The notes below the pieces were generated by a model. That model had not been told where the DNA came from. It did no database searches and worked only from the letters and a program-made list of their open reading frames with translations. Made by a program: the position numbers and the translations under genes. DNA of 64,000 nt from G963664835 sp963664835 (GTDB lineage Bacteria > Chloroflexota > UBA6077 > FW602-bin22 > JBCLEL01), in contig CAXXUG010000010.1 of NCBI GenBank assembly GCA_963664835.2, positions 6,193-70,192 of the forward strand, read 5' to 3'. The number at the start of each line of letters is the position of its first letter. Within the stretch, counting starts at the first letter, position 1. Shown in pieces: positions 35,383 through 43,917 of the stretch.

Positions 35383-36342
35383 TCAGTTGAGCCGGTTGAG
35401 AATTGGCCGGCCGTCCACGAGCCGGCGGACGTTTTCGACGATTGTTTCAGTGTTACCGCGCAGCATTAGCTCGGTAGCGCCTGCAAAGTGAGGCGTGGCC
35501 ACCACTGAGTGCTGGAAGATCGGATCGGAGGGATCCGCGGGCTCATCCCAGAATACGTCCAGGCCTACGCCGGCCAAATGACCGGTCTCCAGCGCATTTA
35601 GCAAAGCCCGATAGTCTACGATGGCGCCACGGGAAACGTTGACCAGATAGCTTCCTCTCTTCATTCTTGCAAGCTCGGCCTGTCCAATGATTCCATGCGT
35701 TTCGGCAGTTAGTGCCACCGTAAGGACCAGGAAATCCACCTGAGGCAACAGCGTATCTAACTCTTCCATCGTCCCCAGCCAGTCTAAGCTCAGCCGCCGG
35801 CGCAACTGATCATCTCGGCGTCGCTTCACCCCGATGACACGACAGCCAAAGGGTCGAAGGAGTCCGGCCAAGAGACCGCCAACGCTGCCAACGCCCACAA
35901 TTCCAACTGTGCTGCCACGAATCGTCTCCCCGAAGGGGGATTCATCCCAACTGCGTTGGCGTATGGCCTTTTCCAGTGCGGGGTAGTTCCTTGCGACCGC
36001 AATCATTAAGAAAACGGCGAACTCGGCCACGGACTCCGCGTTACCTGAGCCGAGTGAAGGGACGTTGGCTACCGGGATTCCCCGCGCGGAAGCAGCCTCC
36101 ATATCCACCATATCCACGCCCACACCGAATTGCTGGATCAAACGGCAACGTTTGGCTACGGCGATGGCCTTGGCGTCAACCTGTCCTCGACCAGGAATTA
36201 TGACGTCGACATCGGCGACGTTCTCGATGACTTTGTCTTCCGGGCAATAGACTATCTCGTGCTCGGGGAGCGCCGCCTGAAACGCCTCGGCAGAAGAAGC
36301 CTCGTCGGTACATAAGATTATCTTCAGTCGTTGTGGTCCCAT
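35383..36342 (-). CDS. D-2-hydroxyacid dehydrogenase (glyoxylate/hydroxypyruvate reductase type)
   Basis: The 319-residue protein has the NAD-binding GIVGVGSVGGLLAGLL (about 155-170) and the catalytic set: Arg in VSRGAIVDYRALLNALETG, an acidic residue in VGLDVFWDEP, and His in VATPHFAGA. The start of the NAD domain at RGSTVGIVGVG is standard. Members reduce glyoxylate, hydroxypyruvate or phosphohydroxypyruvate. Next to the hydroxypyruvate isomerase island, hydroxypyruvate is a reasonable guess but not shown. Two further members lie at 54428 and 55429. Confidence 0.88.
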   Translation of the reverse strand: MGPQRLKIILCTDEASSAEAFQAALPEHEIVYCPEDKVIENVADVDVIIPGRGQVDAKAIAVAKRCRLIQQFGVGVDMVDMEAASARGIPVANVPSLGSGNAESVAEFAVFLMIAVARNYPALEKAIRQRSWDESPFGETIRGSTVGIVGVGSVGGLLAGLLRPFGCRVIGVKRRRDDQLRRRLSLDWLGTMEELDTLLPQVDFLVLTVALTAETHGIIGQAELARMKRGSYLVNVSRGAIVDYRALLNALETGHLAGVGLDVFWDEPADPSDPIFQHSVVATPHFAGATELMLRGNTETIVENVRRLVDGRPILNRLN

Positions 36343-36612
36343 ATGTCACCCGTCACTCCGCAACTGGACATTCGCCGGATCGCGTGGTTCACGTTACTGC
36401 TCTCCAGCCGCATTGTCCTACAGATCCCGTTCCGGGGGCCTCATCTGCCGGGACGCCAGGCAGTTCCTCGCCGGCTACTGCTTGTCGGCCTTGGCAGCAT
36501 CCACTGAGTGGGTCGTCGAGCAACGTAACTTGATGCTGGTAGATAGCTGGAATTCGGGGAGACGCGCCATGGTACTGAGTCTACTTTCTCCGGACCTATC
36601 TACAAAGGCCAT

Positions 36613-36688
36613 TGGCACGCCTGGAGGGACTCGAACCCCCGACCCGCTGCTTAGAAGGCAGCCGCTCTGTCCACTGAGCTACAGGCGC
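36613..36688 (-). tRNA. tRNA-Arg (anticodon TCT)
   Basis: Read on the minus strand from 36688, the sequence folds as a cloverleaf: acceptor GCGCCTG with CAGGCGT (one G-T pair), a D-arm with AGCTCAGTGGACAGAGC, anticodon stem-loop CTGCC-TTCTAA-GCAG giving anticodon TCT, and a T-arm with GGGGGTTCGAGTCCC. The discriminator is G and the terminal CCA is encoded (36613-36615). It is the only complete tRNA found in the window. Confidence 0.95.
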
Positions 36689-36866
36689 AAATCTGAACCG
36701 GATTTTACCGGTCCAGGAAAAAGCTTACCACACTGCCGGCGGTCAAGAATCGGCGGTTAAAGATCACTCCCCGAGGTCGCCGGCCTAGAGGTTGCGCACC
36801 TCGATGGTAGAATTCCCCAGAACTATGACCGCACACCTCCATACTAGACTGATTTGAGTCCTCAGC

Positions 36867-37925
36867 TTGTACGTTAGGGGCTTCCTGGTCGCCGCCATCG
36901 CGCTGCTAATGGGCGGACTGATCGCGTTCGCCTACACGCAGCTATTTCCAACCGAAACCGTTGGGATCAATCTGGGTGAGCCTGGGCCTCCCACAATGGC
37001 TGATACGGTACCGACTCCGACCATGGCATCCGGCGGTACTGAGAGTGCTGTGGCTCCGGCCGGTCCGACGGCCCGTCCGGCCGAACCGACTCCGACGCTA
37101 ACCGCCACGGCCAAGCCGGCGCCCACTTATACTGCGACGCCGCCGCCGACGCCCACGCCGGGCGCCCCAGTTAAAACTGGCTCTCAGCAAGAGCCATCAA
37201 TCCCGGCACCATTCGCGGTGGCGATTGACGCTAAGTCGGGGGCTGTCCTCTATGCCCGGAATATACATGGCCGAGTGGCGCCGGCGAGCTTGACCAAGAT
37301 AGTGACCGCGTTGGTCGCGATCGAACATGGCGACCTGGATGAATGGGTGGCAGTAGAGTTCGACGACGAAGAGCTCTTCGACAGCACATTGATGGGGATA
37401 CGGAACGGAGAGTGGTACACGCTGAGAGACCTGCTGTACGGGTTGATGCTGCCTTCAGGCAACGACTCGGCGTTGGCCATCGCAAACCACATCGCCGGTT
37501 CCGAGGAGCAGTTCGCGGAGCTTATGAACATCAAGGTGGGCCAGTTGGGGCTGACGGACAGCCACTTCGTCAACCCGCACGGACTTGACGAGCCGGACCA
37601 TTTCTCAAGTCCTTATGACATGGCGATGATCGCGCGGCATGCGTTGAACAACTCGTTCTTCGTAAGCCTGTCGGAGGCCAGGACCTGGGACGTAAACGGC
37701 ACGAGAGGCTACACCATATACAATCTGAACAGGTTGCTGGGTAACTATCCCGGCGCCGACGGAGTCAAGGTAGGATACACCGAGGCAGCAGGACCTTCGA
37801 TAGTCGGATCCGCCACCCGAGACGGCAACCAGGCGATAGTCGCTTTCATGGGAGGGCGCGATACCGCGGCGGAGAGCATAGTGTTGCTCAACTACCTTTT
37901 CGAGAACTACACGTGGCCGGATTAG
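36867..37925 (+). CDS. dacA: D-alanyl-D-alanine carboxypeptidase (class A, DacA-like)
   Basis: This penicillin-binding protein trims the terminal D-Ala of peptidoglycan stems. A signal-anchor (residues 5-25) precedes a Pro/Thr-rich linker (about 40-100), so the enzyme works outside the membrane. The catalytic motifs are SLTK (Ser141, Lys144), SGN (197-199) and, in place of the usual Lys-Thr-Gly, KVG (301-303) in DGVKVGYTEAAG. The change at the middle position is tolerated in some relatives. The frame starts at a TTG at 36867. It is divergent from the tRNA. Confidence 0.88.
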   Translation: MYVRGFLVAAIALLMGGLIAFAYTQLFPTETVGINLGEPGPPTMADTVPTPTMASGGTESAVAPAGPTARPAEPTPTLTATAKPAPTYTATPPPTPTPGAPVKTGSQQEPSIPAPFAVAIDAKSGAVLYARNIHGRVAPASLTKIVTALVAIEHGDLDEWVAVEFDDEELFDSTLMGIRNGEWYTLRDLLYGLMLPSGNDSALAIANHIAGSEEQFAELMNIKVGQLGLTDSHFVNPHGLDEPDHFSSPYDMAMIARHALNNSFFVSLSEARTWDVNGTRGYTIYNLNRLLGNYPGADGVKVGYTEAAGPSIVGSATRDGNQAIVAFMGGRDTAAESIVLLNYLFENYTWPD

Positions 37926-37992
37926 GGAAATAGCCGCCGGCTTGCCGTGATCGCTGACGATTCAGAGACGCATCACTTGCGGAGACTGATTG

Positions 37993-39165
37993 ATGCCCTT
38001 TTCCCCATCGGATCGAACTAACTTATTCACCGAGTCAGTCATCAGGGAGATGACCCGCCTCTGTCACCTCTATCAGGGCGACCAGGGCATCAATCTCGCT
38101 CAGGGGTTTCCCGATTTTCCGGCGCCGGCGATCATGAAGTCGGCGGCTTGTGCGGCTATCAATGACGACATCAACCAATACTCGATCACCTGGGGAGCGG
38201 CTGACTTTCGCAGGGCAATTGCTTCCAAGCTCAAGCGGTTCTATGGCATCGACGCAGATCCCGAAGCGGAGATAACGGTTTGCTGTGGGGCGACCGAGGC
38301 GATGATCAGCAGCGTAATGGCGATCGCCAACCCCGGCGACGAGGTAATCGTATTCGCCCCCTACTATGAGAACTACTGGCCGGACGCGGTCCTGGCCGGC
38401 GCGACTCCTCGCTTCGTCGAGCTCCACGAACCTGACTGGGAAATCGACTTCGACGAACTGCGGCGGACGTTCAACCCCAAGACCAAGGCAATCATAATCT
38501 CGTCGCCCGGCAACCCTACCGGAAAGGTTTTCGGTCGGTCGGAGTTGAACGCGATCGCAGAGCTGTGTATCGAGCACGACGCGATAGCGGTGACCGACGA
38601 AATCTACGAGCACCTCGTCTATGCAGGCCGGCACGTTCCGATGATGACCGTACCGGGGATGCGCGACCGGACCGTCCTGATCAGCGGCCTATCAAAGAGC
38701 TACAGCGTTACAGGCTGGCGGGTCGGTTACGCGGTATCTCAGCCGGCAATTACCGCGGCGATTCGCAAGGTCCACGACTTCCTGACTGTAGGGGCGCCGG
38801 CGCCGCTGCAAGCGGCCGGCGTAGCGGCGATGAATCTGCCGGATGAATACTATTCAGGGCTTCTGGCGGACTACCGGGAACGACGGGACTTTCTAATTCC
38901 GGTCCTGCAGGACCTGGGATTCAAGTGCCATGCACCCGCCGGCGCCTATTACGTAATGACCGATTTCAGAGCGTTCGGATTCGAGGACGACTACGCATTC
39001 GCCGAGTATCTGGTGAAAGAGATAGGCGTCGCGGTAGTACCGGGGAGCAGCTTCTATCAACGGCCGGGCGCGGGCCGGAGCCAGGTCCGGTTTTCATTCT
39101 GCAAGAAGATGAGCACCCTGGAGCGGTCAGCGGAGCTGCTGACGAAGATCCGCAGGGTGCGGTGA
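37993..39165 (+). CDS. PLP-dependent aminotransferase, class I/II
   Basis: The 390-residue protein is a fold-type I aminotransferase of the aspartate/methionine group: LAQGFPDFPAP, VCCGATEAMISS, SPGNPTGKVF, the VTDEIYEHLVYAG segment, the PLP-binding Lys in SGLSKSYSVTGWRVGY, and the Arg of GRSQVRFSFCK that holds the substrate carboxylate. It resembles MtnE/kynurenine aminotransferase-type enzymes; amino acid specificity cannot be set. The ATG at 37993 follows GGAG; a TTG precedes it. It lies 67 bases after dacA. Confidence 0.9.
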   Translation: MPFSPSDRTNLFTESVIREMTRLCHLYQGDQGINLAQGFPDFPAPAIMKSAACAAINDDINQYSITWGAADFRRAIASKLKRFYGIDADPEAEITVCCGATEAMISSVMAIANPGDEVIVFAPYYENYWPDAVLAGATPRFVELHEPDWEIDFDELRRTFNPKTKAIIISSPGNPTGKVFGRSELNAIAELCIEHDAIAVTDEIYEHLVYAGRHVPMMTVPGMRDRTVLISGLSKSYSVTGWRVGYAVSQPAITAAIRKVHDFLTVGAPAPLQAAGVAAMNLPDEYYSGLLADYRERRDFLIPVLQDLGFKCHAPAGAYYVMTDFRAFGFEDDYAFAEYLVKEIGVAVVPGSSFYQRPGAGRSQVRFSFCKKMSTLERSAELLTKIRRVR

Positions 39166-39255
39166 CAGTGAGCCGACGGCTCTTGTAGCGCGAGCGCCCC
39201 CGGTCTCCTGGCATCTGCAAAGCTCATTGCCTAGACTTCGCGGTGGGGCCGGGTT

Positions 39256-39720
39256 TCAGCCGCCGGAGTCGACGACGTCGCTCACCACGGCGGCGCCAGG
39301 GCTATTCAACATATCGCGGATGTATTTCGCAAGGCCCGGTGAGGTTCTTAGATTTTGAACTTCGTCGGGGCGAACCCATTGAATGGCGTCGGCGTCATCG
39401 CCGGCGAGTGCCTCTCCACTGACCCAATCGGCGAGTAGATCGATTATCACGAAGTGGTATTGGATGCCGGCTTCGGTCCGACCTATCCGGTTGAGCACCA
39501 ATCTACTGTCCCGCAACTTAATCTCGATCCCACACTCCTCACGAACCTCTCGGACGGCGGCTTCGGTGATCGTTTCGCCAAATCTCAGATGTCCGCCGGG
39601 GATGCTCCAGGAACCGCGATGGGGCGGTTTTCCGCGCTGGACTAGGAGTATTTCGTCGCCTCGCCGGACCAAGACTCCGACGGCGACCACGGGCTGTCGA
39701 GAGTTTGATTCGCGGTTCAT
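39256..39720 (-). CDS. Nudix hydrolase
   Basis: This 154-residue protein has a complete Nudix box, GGHLRFGETITEAAVREVREE followed by CGIE, near residues 42-65, and the flanking VAVGVLVRRGDEILLVQRGK strand. Nudix enzymes cleave nucleoside diphosphate derivatives using Mg2+. The closest look is the MutT/ADP-ribose pyrophosphatase subgroup, but the substrate is open. It converges on the aminotransferase with a 90-base gap. Confidence 0.9.
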   Translation of the reverse strand: MNRESNSRQPVVAVGVLVRRGDEILLVQRGKPPHRGSWSIPGGHLRFGETITEAAVREVREECGIEIKLRDSRLVLNRIGRTEAGIQYHFVIIDLLADWVSGEALAGDDADAIQWVRPDEVQNLRTSPGLAKYIRDMLNSPGAAVVSDVVDSGG

Positions 39721-40134
39721 TTAAACGGATACTCCGGTGTGATTTGAGCGTTTCGAGCCGGATCGCGGAAACCCCATCACGTTGAGTATCGCATAGTAGA
39801 CGCTAATTCGAATGAGGATAATCCAGAGGTACGAGCAGGACCGTTTAATTCTCGCCAGAGTCTATGGGATCCTGGCCCAACGGCAGATCGCGAATCGGCT
39901 CCAGATCGCCGTCGCGCTGTCCTGTATGGTCAAACCCTTGTCGTTATCCTCCGAGATTTGCCACCAAATTCAATGACCAAAAGCCGCTTTGAGAATGCAT
40001 TGAACCTCTTGTTACAGGGTCAATGCTGCCAGTAGAATCCTCGCTATCTATTGATAACCTCGGGCACAGTTCTACACTCCGCCGACGGATCAGGCCTGCG
40101 CGGCCAGGACAATACCCTGAAGGATATTTGCTGG
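39721..40134. other. Intergenic gap upstream of the helicase fusion
   Basis: This 414-base divergent region is visibly richer in A and T than its neighbours. A 54-codon frame from the ATG at 39812 is open but has no recognisable features. The sequence AAGGATATT before 40135 supplies the likely ribosome site for the helicase gene. I see no hairpin or repeat. Confidence 0.4.
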
Positions 40135-42024
40135 ATGTCAAGCAGTGCGACTGAAGAGCGTATTACGCTAAAACACCGCTGGGAAGTGCAAGCCATCAAG
40201 CTCGCGATGGAAAACCAGTGGGAAAAAGCGGTCAAGGTCAATCAAGACATATTGGAATGGTTCCCCAAGGATGTAGAGGCTCGCAACCGACTCGGACATT
40301 CGCTGACCAAGTTGGGTCGTTACCCGGATGCATTGGCCGCTTATCGAATTTCACTGGAGCTCGATAAGAGCAATCTGATCGCAAGAAAGAGTATTTGCCG
40401 CCTGACCGACCGGATAGCCAACTCCAATCTCGAGAAGCGCAAGAAATACGACTATACGGAGATTGTTCGTACCTACGACGCGGCTGCTGGTACTTACGAG
40501 ATCCAGAGGGGCGCAAATGAGTCGGCGCCGCGTAATGACCATAGTCCTACACGCCATGGTGCAAATAATGGGGGGATCAGCAACACTGCTGATGGTACCG
40601 GTAGCAGGCCAGCGCGCGCTCTCAATTTACGCAACTACCAATCGAATGCGGTTGATGCGCTGAGGGCGGAGCTACGGGCCGGACATAAACGGATAATACT
40701 GTGCGCCCCGACTGGTGCTGGCAAGACTGAGACTGCGATCCACGTAATCCAAGAAGCACGGGCGAAAGGAGAGAGGGTGGCGTTCGTCGCAGATCGAGTG
40801 GTACTGGTAGCCCAAACTAGCCAACGCCTTTCCCAATACGGGATCCCGCACGGTGTTGCCCAAGGAAGCAACACGCGTGGAGGTGCTGAACCGGTACAAG
40901 TATGGTCTTCGCAAACGATCGCGAGGCGCGGGCGCTGGCCTGATCTCGACTTGTTGCTAATCGATGAGGCTCATACTCAGCACAAGACGCTCCTGTCATT
41001 GGCTAGACGCTGGGACGGACCCGTGATTGGTCTGACCGCAACGCCGTTGACTCCGGGATTGGGCAAGCATTATTCCACCGTCGTAAACGTGACCACGACA
41101 GACAGGCTCTTGGCCGACAGCTACCTAGCTCATCTCCGGGTTTATGCCGGCAAGGAGATTGACATGACCGGCGCTCGTAAAAGGGCTGGAGAATGGCAGA
41201 ACGTCGAGGTCCGCACTCGCTCACGCCCTATCATCGGCGACATCATCGGGGAGTGGGAGCGCCGAACACGGGAGCACTTCAGCGGGCCAGTGAAGACGCT
41301 CGTCTTCTCAGCAGACGTGGCCCACGGGGAGGAAATCTGCCGGGCTTTCAAGGCGGCCGGCTACAATTTTCGGCAATCAACCTATCGTGACTCCGGCAAA
41401 AAGGACGAGGAAATGATCGAAGCCTTCCGCCGTGGAGATTTCAGTGGCTTGGTATCGGTGGAGAAATTCGTCAAGGGATTCGACGTGCCGGATGTTCAAT
41501 GCATCATCGGGGCAAGACCATACTCGTCGTCGCTCGCCATGGTTATCCAGCAGATGGGCCGGGGGATGAGAACCGCTCCCGGAAAGGAGTATTGTCTCTA
41601 CCTCGACCACGCCGGCAACGTTGCCGGATGGTACGGGGACATACGGGCATTTTGGGCGGACGGCGTGGATGAGTTGCCGGGCGAGGAAGTCCGTCCTCGA
41701 ATACGTCGTGAGGGCTCGGAGCGGGCCGATGTAGTTTGTAGATGCGGCTTCATATTACCACCTGTAAAGCGAGATTGCGGGGCTTGCGGCCGCAAGCGTG
41801 AAAGGAGGGTAAAATCGCCAAGGCGGCCGGACGGCGTGCCGTTCACGACGGCACCGCCGGGCCGCAAGCGTGAAAGGCGGGTAAAAGCGCCAAGGCAGGC
41901 GGCAGGAGCAAGAAAACTCTCGTTTGTTACCGTATTGGCGGTCGCAACATTGCTGATCGTTTTCCAGGTGCCTTTTGCTATGGCTGTATTGGCTATGTGT
42001 TGTTGGTGGTCGCAACATTGCTGA
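40135..42024 (+). CDS. TPR-SF2 helicase fusion with zinc ribbon and C-terminal membrane segment
   Basis: Residues 1-110 are a TPR-like module (MENQWEKAVKVNQDILEWFP, RNRLGHSLTKLGRYPDALAA), as in stand-alone Chloroflexota TPR proteins. After a variable linker comes a full SF2 helicase: LRNYQSNAVDALRAELRAGH, Walker A APTGAGKT (about 190), LLIDEAH (about 276), TATPL, FSADVAHGEEIC and QQMGRGMR (about 472), close to phage-type DEAD/DEAH helicases. A CRC...CGAC zinc ribbon follows (533-552), then two copies of GRKRERRVK and a hydrophobic segment (about 597-627) just before the end. The last part rests on two DNA repeats (41788/41860 and 41940/42008), so the 3' end may be rearranged. The ATG at 40135 is chosen; the frame is open from 40051. 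Confidence 0.8.
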   Translation: MSSSATEERITLKHRWEVQAIKLAMENQWEKAVKVNQDILEWFPKDVEARNRLGHSLTKLGRYPDALAAYRISLELDKSNLIARKSICRLTDRIANSNLEKRKKYDYTEIVRTYDAAAGTYEIQRGANESAPRNDHSPTRHGANNGGISNTADGTGSRPARALNLRNYQSNAVDALRAELRAGHKRIILCAPTGAGKTETAIHVIQEARAKGERVAFVADRVVLVAQTSQRLSQYGIPHGVAQGSNTRGGAEPVQVWSSQTIARRGRWPDLDLLLIDEAHTQHKTLLSLARRWDGPVIGLTATPLTPGLGKHYSTVVNVTTTDRLLADSYLAHLRVYAGKEIDMTGARKRAGEWQNVEVRTRSRPIIGDIIGEWERRTREHFSGPVKTLVFSADVAHGEEICRAFKAAGYNFRQSTYRDSGKKDEEMIEAFRRGDFSGLVSVEKFVKGFDVPDVQCIIGARPYSSSLAMVIQQMGRGMRTAPGKEYCLYLDHAGNVAGWYGDIRAFWADGVDELPGEEVRPRIRREGSERADVVCRCGFILPPVKRDCGACGRKRERRVKSPRRPDGVPFTTAPPGRKRERRVKAPRQAAGARKLSFVTVLAVATLLIVFQVPFAMAVLAMCCWWSQHC

Positions 42025-42067
42025 TCTTTCGTCTTCCCAGCCGGCTACGCCTCGAGTAGAGAGATTG

Positions 42068-43336
42068 TCAATCATCCCATCTCTGGACTGCCAAGCATGC
42101 GTTGTGGCCGCCGAACGCGAGTGAGTTGGAGATGACTCGCTTTGCCGCAACGGACCGGCCTGTGTTGGGGATATAGTCCAAGTCGCAGGCAGGATCCGGC
42201 GTGTCCAGGTTGATCGTCGGATGAAGGAATCGATTGCGGAGGCTCATTACAGACGCAACGAACTCGACCGCGCCGGCGGCTCCAAGCGTGTGTCCGATCA
42301 TGGACTTCGTGGCTGAGATGGGAATATCAAAGGCGCGGGCGCCGAAGGCCTGTTTCAGGGCCACGGTCTCGACCCGGTCGTTCAACTGGGTAGATGTGCC
42401 GTGGGCGTTAACGTAGTCAACCTGCTCTGGATCCCAGCCGGCGTCATTCAGTGCCATCGTTATGGCCCGGGCGATTCCGTGTCCGCTCTCATCCGGCGCG
42501 GTTATGTGGTAGGCGTCTGAACTGGTGCCGTATCCGGCGACCTCCGCCAAGATGGTCGCGCCGCGTTCACGCGCGTGGTCGAGGGCTTCCAATGTGATGA
42601 CGGCAGCGCCTTCGGCCATAACGAACCCGTCCCGGTCTCGGTCGAAGGGGCGACTGGCCAGGGTTGGATCGTCGTTGCGGTGTGAAAGGGTACGTGCGGA
42701 GCTAAAAGCGGACATCACCAGCGGAGTTATGCCCGAGTCGGCACCGCCGGCGAGTACGGAGTCAACCACACCGCGCCTGATCAGGGCGGCGCCTTCGCCA
42801 ATGCAATCCGCCCCGGTGGCACAGGCGGTCGAGATTCCCCTGCTTGGCCCGAGCAACCCGAAGTCTATGGACACCTGCCCGGCCGGCATATTGGGCAACA
42901 TCATTGACGCCAAGAATGGACTGACGCGCCTGGGCCCCTTGCTGGCGATGACATCCGCCTCGGCCTCAAACGTGGCGAGGCAGGACAGGCCGGTACCTAT
43001 AACGACGCCGATACGCTCGTCGAGGCCATTGGGCCTGCCGGCATCGCGACCCAATCCAGATTCGTCCAGGGCGGCGCCGGCGGCTGCGACAGTCAACTGG
43101 GTGCACCGGTCCATTCTGCGTGCGGCCTTGCGGCCAAAGAGAGTCGCCGGGTCGAAGTCCTTGACTTGACCGGCTATCCGGCTGGGGAAGACGTCTGGCG
43201 AAAATCCTTCGATCGGTGAGATGCCCGATTCTCCATTCGCCAGTCTGTCCCAGAACTCGGCCGGATCGTTCCCGAGGGGGCTCGCGAGTCCCATGCCGGT
43301 GACGACAACTCTTTGTTCCGAGGGTCTTGACGTCAA
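42068..43336 (-). CDS. fabF: 3-oxoacyl-ACP synthase II, second copy
   Basis: This 422-residue ketosynthase keeps the triad Cys172 (STACATGADCIGEG), His in NAHGTSTQLND and Lys/His in TKSMIGHTLGAAGAVEF, and the closing NSLAFGGHNACLAV. It is diverged from the fabF at 10474 (for example FGRKAARRMDRCTQ in place of KKQARRMDRNVQF). It ends a three-gene set with the SDR and DinB genes upstream on the same strand. It may serve a secondary fatty acid or secondary metabolite, or be a backup for the main fab operon; no carrier protein is nearby. Confidence 0.93.
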   Translation of the reverse strand: MTSRPSEQRVVVTGMGLASPLGNDPAEFWDRLANGESGISPIEGFSPDVFPSRIAGQVKDFDPATLFGRKAARRMDRCTQLTVAAAGAALDESGLGRDAGRPNGLDERIGVVIGTGLSCLATFEAEADVIASKGPRRVSPFLASMMLPNMPAGQVSIDFGLLGPSRGISTACATGADCIGEGAALIRRGVVDSVLAGGADSGITPLVMSAFSSARTLSHRNDDPTLASRPFDRDRDGFVMAEGAAVITLEALDHARERGATILAEVAGYGTSSDAYHITAPDESGHGIARAITMALNDAGWDPEQVDYVNAHGTSTQLNDRVETVALKQAFGARAFDIPISATKSMIGHTLGAAGAVEFVASVMSLRNRFLHPTINLDTPDPACDLDYIPNTGRSVAAKRVISNSLAFGGHNACLAVQRWDD

Positions 43337-43376
43337 TCTACTTCTCTAAGAGTTCAGAGGAAAAGTCGTTCTGAGA

Positions 43377-43856
43377 CTACTCCACTCCCGCCGCGGCCGC
43401 GAGCTCTCCGGCATGCTGGGACTCATGATCGGCTATGAGCTCGAACAGGCCACTGACCGTGGTGGATGCGCCCGAGGCGCGGAAGCCGGTCAGATCCAGA
43501 TTGCCAGGATCAGTATCGGCAAGGACCTGAAGAGTCGTTTGACGCTCCGCCTCGAGCCGTTCCAGGATTTCATTGACCGTGCGGTTACGGAGCTTGCGAA
43601 TCTGCCGGTCGTTCCAGGTGTCGAGGTCGAAGCCGGCGGGTGGCGCCGTGTCCGCGGCGTCCAGTATCCTGGAGATTCGACCGCGCAAACCCTGCTCGGC
43701 GGAGAGCAGGTGGGCGAGGATATCGCGCGGCGGCCAGTGCTGGGAATCCGCGCGATTAACGTCCCAATCGTCGGGACCGATCTTCGCCACTAGCTCTCGG
43801 AGCGAGCTGTGGGAGTCGGCGAGCTTTTGTCGAAGTGCGGCGCGACGGGTATCCAT
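43377..43856 (-). CDS. DinB/MDMPI-like four-helix protein
   Basis: This 159-residue protein looks like a DinB-superfamily four-helix bundle: SHSSLRELVAKIGPDDWDV, WPPRDILAHLLSAEQGLRGR with the first metal His, and the late pair in ELIADHESQHAGEL. The family binds a divalent metal and includes mycothiol- and bacillithiol-dependent transferases. The function is unknown. The ATG at 43856 follows AGGAGGTGG; 14 residues of upstream frame are left out. It lies between the SDR and fabF2. Confidence 0.8.
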   Translation of the reverse strand: MDTRRAALRQKLADSHSSLRELVAKIGPDDWDVNRADSQHWPPRDILAHLLSAEQGLRGRISRILDAADTAPPAGFDLDTWNDRQIRKLRNRTVNEILERLEAERQTTLQVLADTDPGNLDLTGFRASGASTTVSGLFELIADHESQHAGELAAAAGVE

Positions 43857-43917
43857 TCCAGCCACCTCCTTCGGAGGCAATTTCGCGGCGGATTTCAACT
43901 GAGAAGCATGTTAGCAC

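Noticed and set aside
39812..39976. 54-codon frame upstream of the helicase gene
   Set aside because: No recognisable feature and no clear ribosome site; a chance frame is as likely.
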